Shown here: piece by piece, positions 60,775 through 64,000 of the stretch
How positions within the stretch are numbered: the first letter of the stretch is position 1
Layout: each line of letters begins with the position of its first letter
NCBI GenBank assembly: GCA_964371995.1
Contig: CAYJPG010000001.1
Location: 1 to 64,000 of the forward strand
From: SHZI01 sp964371995
GTDB lineage: Bacteria > Pseudomonadota > Gammaproteobacteria > Steroidobacterales > GCA-2729495
Length of the DNA stretch: 64,000 nt
Reading direction: 5' to 3'
Made by a program: the position numbers and the translations under genes
Notes under the pieces: generated by a model
What the model was told of the DNA's origin: nothing
The model's database searches: none
The model's input: only the letters and a program-made list of their open reading frames with translations

Positions 60775-62328
60775 ATGCCCCGTTGTACCCGAGCCCTGAT
60801 CAGCGTTTCTGACAAAGCTGGCGTCGTGGTCCTCGCCACCCGTCTGCACAGGCTCAAGATCGAGATTCTTTCGACTGGCGGCACAGCCCTCGCACTGCGG
60901 GAGGCCGGGATCCCGGTCACGGATGTCGCTGATATCACTGGCTTTCCCGAGATCATGGACGGGCGCGTCAAGACCCTGCATCCCTTGATCCACGGCGGCC
61001 TGCTGAACCGCGGCGAAACCGATGCCACGGTCATGGCGCAGCACGGCATCAAGGGCATCGACCTGCTGGTAGTTAATCTCTATCCCTTTGAGGCCACTAC
61101 CAGCCGGCCCGGCTGTACACGCGAAGACGCCATCGAGAATATCGACATCGGCGGGCCGGCGATGATTCGCGGTGCGGCCAAGAACCAGGATTTCGTCGCG
61201 GTGATGGTTGATCCCGCCGATTACGAGCGCGTGCTTGGCGAACTCGAAGCCGGGGGCAGCGTATCGACGACTACCCGCCGTTATCTCGCCCGCAAGGCTT
61301 TTGCGCACACCGCCACCTATGATGCGGCGGTGTGGAGCTGGCTGCGTGCGGCCGACGAAGACCACGAGTTGCCAACGCGCTACCCGATCGGCCTGCGACT
61401 GCGCGAGACCCTGCGCTATGGTGAGAACCCGCATCAGCGCGCCGGTCTCTATACGCTGGCCGGCGGCACAGGCGATACCGTGGTCGGCGCAGAGCTGCAC
61501 CAGGGCAAGGAACTTTCCTTCAACAATCTCGCCGATGCCGATGCCGCGCTTGAATGCGTACGGCCACTACCCGTTCCGGCCTGCGTGATCGTGAAGCACG
61601 CCAACCCCTGCGGTGTGGGGCTCGGCACTTCTGCCGCAGCAGCCTACGAGAAGGCCTACGTCACCGATCCGACGTCAGCGTTCGGCGGCATCATTGCCTT
61701 CAACACTGAAGTGGACGGCGCGCTGGCGACCACCATCATCGAACGGCAGTTTGTCGAAGTGCTGCTGGCCACGGCTTTCACGCCGGACGCACTTGCAGTT
61801 TTCGCCCGCAAACCGAACATCCGCATACTCGCCACCGGCACCTTGCACACGAGCCGGCCGCCAGCACTGCGCGTCGAGCAGATCGAAGGCGGCATGCTGG
61901 TGCAGGACACCGATGTCGCGACACTGTCGGCCGACGCGCTGCGCGTTGTCAGCAAGCGTCAGCCAACTGCGGCAGAGCTTGCCGATGCGCGCCTCGCCTG
62001 GTCGCTGGTGCGTTTCGTGAAGTCCAATGCGATCCTGTTCGTGCGCGATCAGGCGACAATCGGTATCGGTGCCGGGCAGATGAGCCGCGTCATGAGCGTG
62101 CGCATCGCGGCCTGGAAAGCCGAGGAGGCCGGCCTCAGGACCACCGGCTGCGTGATGGCTTCCGACGCCTTCTTTCCGTTCCGCGATGGCATCGATCTCG
62201 CCGCCAGCTTCGGCATTCGCACCATCATTCACCCCGGCGGCTCGATGCGCGACGCAGAAGTGATCGCCGCAGCAGATGAACACGACATCGCGATGATCTT
62301 CACCGGCATGCGGCACTTCAGGCACTGA
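60775..62328 (+). CDS. purH: Bifunctional AICAR transformylase/IMP cyclohydrolase
   Basis: Last two steps of purine synthesis: AICAR to FAICAR with 10-formyl-THF, then ring closure to IMP. 517 residues. The N-terminal cyclohydrolase (about 1-195) has ALISVSDKAGVVVLA, LSTGGTALALREAGI, GRVKTLHPLIHGGLL and NIDIGGPAMIRGAAKN. The transformylase has RYGENPHQRAGLY, the KHANPCG motif with the catalytic Lys-His, DPTSAFGGIIAFN and SDAFFPFRDGIDLA. ATG 60775 follows fis by 44 bases, and purD follows by two bases. Confidence 0.98.
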   Translation: MPRCTRALISVSDKAGVVVLATRLHRLKIEILSTGGTALALREAGIPVTDVADITGFPEIMDGRVKTLHPLIHGGLLNRGETDATVMAQHGIKGIDLLVVNLYPFEATTSRPGCTREDAIENIDIGGPAMIRGAAKNQDFVAVMVDPADYERVLGELEAGGSVSTTTRRYLARKAFAHTATYDAAVWSWLRAADEDHELPTRYPIGLRLRETLRYGENPHQRAGLYTLAGGTGDTVVGAELHQGKELSFNNLADADAALECVRPLPVPACVIVKHANPCGVGLGTSAAAAYEKAYVTDPTSAFGGIIAFNTEVDGALATTIIERQFVEVLLATAFTPDALAVFARKPNIRILATGTLHTSRPPALRVEQIEGGMLVQDTDVATLSADALRVVSKRQPTAAELADARLAWSLVRFVKSNAILFVRDQATIGIGAGQMSRVMSVRIAAWKAEEAGLRTTGCVMASDAFFPFRDGIDLAASFGIRTIIHPGGSMRDAEVIAAADEHDIAMIFTGMRHFRH

Positions 62329-62330
62329 GC

Positions 62331-63620
62331 ATGAAAGTCCTCGTGGTCGGTGGCGGCGGACGCGAACATGCACTGGCCTGGAAGCTGGCCCAGTCGAAAC
62401 TCGTGGAGTCGGTCATCGTCGCCCCAGGGAACGCCGGCACCGCACTGGAGCCAGGTGTGCGCAACGTGCCCATTGCAGCTGACGATGTTGAGGGACTGCT
62501 CAAGCTCGCGCGCGAGGAACACGTGGGCCTCACCGTCGTCGGGCCCGAAGCGCCACTCGCTGCGGGTATCGCTGATCGCTTCTGGGGCGCCGGCCAGCGC
62601 TGCTTCGGGCCGCGTCGCCAGGCGGCACGCCTGGAAAGCTCCAAGAACTTTGCCAAGGAGTTCATGGTCCGCCACGGCATTCCCACCGCGCATCACGCCT
62701 CGTTTACCGAACTCGACAAGGCGCTTGCCTACATCGCCGAGGTCGGTGCGCCGATCGTCGTGAAAGCCGACGGTCTCGCGGCTGGCAAAGGCGTGGTGGT
62801 TGCCCACTCAACGGAAGAAGCTGAACAGGCCGTCAGGGCCATGCTTGGCGAAGGCAGCTTCGGCGAAGCCGGCGCCTGCGTGGTGATCGAAGAGTTTCTG
62901 GAAGGTGAAGAAGCCAGCTTCATCGCCATGGTCGGCGTGGACGGCGCAATACTGCCGCTCGCCACCTCGCAGGACCACAAGGCCCGCGACGATGGCGACC
63001 GTGGTCCCAACACCGGTGGCATGGGCGCCTATTCGCCGGCACCCGTGGTCACCGATGAAATCGCCGCGCGCGTGATGAACCAGGTGATCCGGCCGGTGGT
63101 CGAGGGCATGCGTGAGGATGGCGTGCGCTACACCGGCTTCCTGTATGCCGGCCTGATGATCAGGCCCGACGGCTCGCTGAAGGTACTGGAATTCAACTGC
63201 CGCTTCGGCGATCCGGAAACCCAGCCCATCCTGTTCCGGCTCAAATCAGATCTGCTTTCGCTCATCGAAGCCGCGCTCGACGGCGATCTCGGCAAGGCGA
63301 AAGCCGAGTGGGACCCGCGCCCGACTGTCGGCGTCGTCATGGCTGCCGCTGGCTATCCGGACAAATATCGCAGCGGCGACCCGATCACCGGCCTGCCAAC
63401 TGCACCTTCGGCTGTTGCCAAGGTCTTTCACGCCGGCACCGGCTTCAACACGCAAGACCAGATCGTCACGCGCGGCGGCCGCGTGCTTTGCGTAGTCGGC
63501 ACAGGCGACACGGTACGCGCAGCACAAGAGACCGCCTACGCACTGGTCAACCAGATTCACTGGGACGGCGCTTTCTGCCGCAAGGATATTGCGTACCGCG
63601 CAATTGCGCGGGGGCTGTAG
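62331..63620 (+). CDS. purD: Phosphoribosylamine-glycine ligase (GAR synthetase)
   Basis: Second step of purine synthesis, ATP-dependent ligation of glycine to phosphoribosylamine. 429 residues, ATP-grasp. VLVVGGGGREHALAWKLAQS opens the protein, then VGPEAPLAAGI, GPRRQAARLESSKNFAKEFM, VVKADGLAAGKGVVVA, LPLATSQDHKARDDGDRGPNTGGMGAYSPAP and EFNCRFGDPETQ. ATG 62331 is two bases after the purH stop, so they are coexpressed. Its TAG stop forms the loop of a terminator hairpin. Confidence 0.98.
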   Translation: MKVLVVGGGGREHALAWKLAQSKLVESVIVAPGNAGTALEPGVRNVPIAADDVEGLLKLAREEHVGLTVVGPEAPLAAGIADRFWGAGQRCFGPRRQAARLESSKNFAKEFMVRHGIPTAHHASFTELDKALAYIAEVGAPIVVKADGLAAGKGVVVAHSTEEAEQAVRAMLGEGSFGEAGACVVIEEFLEGEEASFIAMVGVDGAILPLATSQDHKARDDGDRGPNTGGMGAYSPAPVVTDEIAARVMNQVIRPVVEGMREDGVRYTGFLYAGLMIRPDGSLKVLEFNCRFGDPETQPILFRLKSDLLSLIEAALDGDLGKAKAEWDPRPTVGVVMAAAGYPDKYRSGDPITGLPTAPSAVAKVFHAGTGFNTQDQIVTRGGRVLCVVGTGDTVRAAQETAYALVNQIHWDGAFCRKDIAYRAIARGL

Positions 63621-63631
63621 CAGCCCCCTTT
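63610..63631 (+). terminator. purD terminator with the stop codon in its loop
   Basis: GGGGGCTG (63610-63617), TAG (63618-63620, the purD stop) and CAGCCCCC (63621-63628) followed by TTT. The 8-bp stem has a three-base loop. The U tract is short, so strength is uncertain. Confidence 0.7.
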
Positions 63632-63635
63632 CCGT

Positions 63636-64000
63636 CTAACGCTTCATCGAATCGAAGAAATCCACGTTCTTCTTGGTGTCCTGCATCTTCGAGAGCAGGA
63701 ATTCCACAGCTGCGAGTTCATCCATCGGATGCAGGACCTTGCGCAGGATCCACATCTTCTGCAGTTCTTCAGGCTGGGTTAGCAGCTCTTCGCGGCGCGT
63801 GCCGGAACGGTTGATATTGATGGCCGGGAAAATCCGCTTCTCGGCGATACGGCGATCAAGATGGATCTCCATGTTGCCGGTACCCTTGAATTCCTCGTAG
63901 ATCACGTCGTCCATCTTGGAGCCGGTGTCGATCAGTGCGGTGGCGAGGATGGTCAGACTGCCGCCTTCCTCGATATTGCGCGCCGCGCCGAAGAAGCGCT
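63636..64000 (-). CDS. rho: Transcription termination factor Rho, C-terminal part (runs off right edge)
   Basis: ATP-dependent RNA helicase that ends transcription. Only the last 120 or so residues are here, read leftward to the stop at 63638-63636. FFGAARNIEEGGSLTILATALIDTGSKMDDVIYEEFKGTGN, then HLDRRIAEKRIFPAININRSGTRREELL and MWILRKVLHPMDE, are essentially invariant Rho sequences including the arginine finger region. The 5' part lies beyond 64000. It is convergent with purD. Confidence 0.97.
   Translation of the reverse strand, partial: RFFGAARNIEEGGSLTILATALIDTGSKMDDVIYEEFKGTGNMEIHLDRRIAEKRIFPAININRSGTRREELLTQPEELQKMWILRKVLHPMDELAAVEFLLSKMQDTKKNVDFFDSMKR

Overview
The window is a GC-rich, gene-dense chromosomal segment of a Gammaproteobacterium. 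The evidence is the housekeeping order groES/groEL | dsbD-like, tlpA-like, aroQ, accB, accC, prmA, DUF3426 protein, fis, purH, purD | rho, together with LPS inner-core genes and many TonB-dependent receptors. A Xanthomonadales/Nevskiales/Steroidobacterales-type organism fits best, but that placement is inference. Ten Ns inside accB and two broken frames at the left edge show that this is draft sequence.

Left to right: 1-1.56 kb holds poorly recognised, partly frame-broken genes of unusual codon use. 1.56-8.3 kb is a complete, head-to-tail overlapping trpEGDCFBA operon on the minus strand, preceded by a leader peptide with three consecutive Trp codons and an intrinsic attenuator. 8.3-14.8 kb holds an SLC13/RCK transporter, a phosphoenolpyruvate carboxylase homologue that has lost most catalytic residues and is translationally coupled to a hydroxypyruvate-reductase-like dehydrogenase, and an unknown membrane protein. 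14.8-22.8 kb carries htpX, an LpxL/HtrB acyltransferase, Kdo kinase, a heptosyltransferase, a secreted esterase and an unusually large class A penicillin-binding protein. 22.8-32.3 kb is a minus-strand cluster of two TonB receptors, a nitrilase-superfamily enzyme, an MFS transporter, an SDR and a c-type-cytochrome/FG-GAP lipoprotein, which looks like an uncharacterised uptake-and-degradation module.

32.6-43 kb holds a DUF3795 protein coupled to a DUF418 membrane protein (apparently from a CTG start), a SnoaL-like lipoprotein, and an osmoadaptation block (MscS channel, bifunctional glucosylglycerol-phosphate synthase/phosphatase, MFS protein). It ends with secreted and lipoprotein genes of unknown role. 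42.7-50 kb has hldD, a small zinc protein, glnE, an alpha/beta hydrolase, transaldolase flanked by repeats, and a TolB-like lipoprotein. 50-52.5 kb is groES-groEL with a CIRCE operator and a heat-shock-like promoter. 52.5-64 kb is the core block ending in the C-terminal part of rho.

The most unusual items are the catalytically degenerate PEPC homologue with its coupled dehydrogenase, the TonB/nitrilase/cytochrome cluster, the tandem-domain DsbD, the trp attenuator with a nearly leaderless trpL, and repeated gene-REP-terminator modules. No tRNA, rRNA, CRISPR array, transposase or phage gene was recognised.
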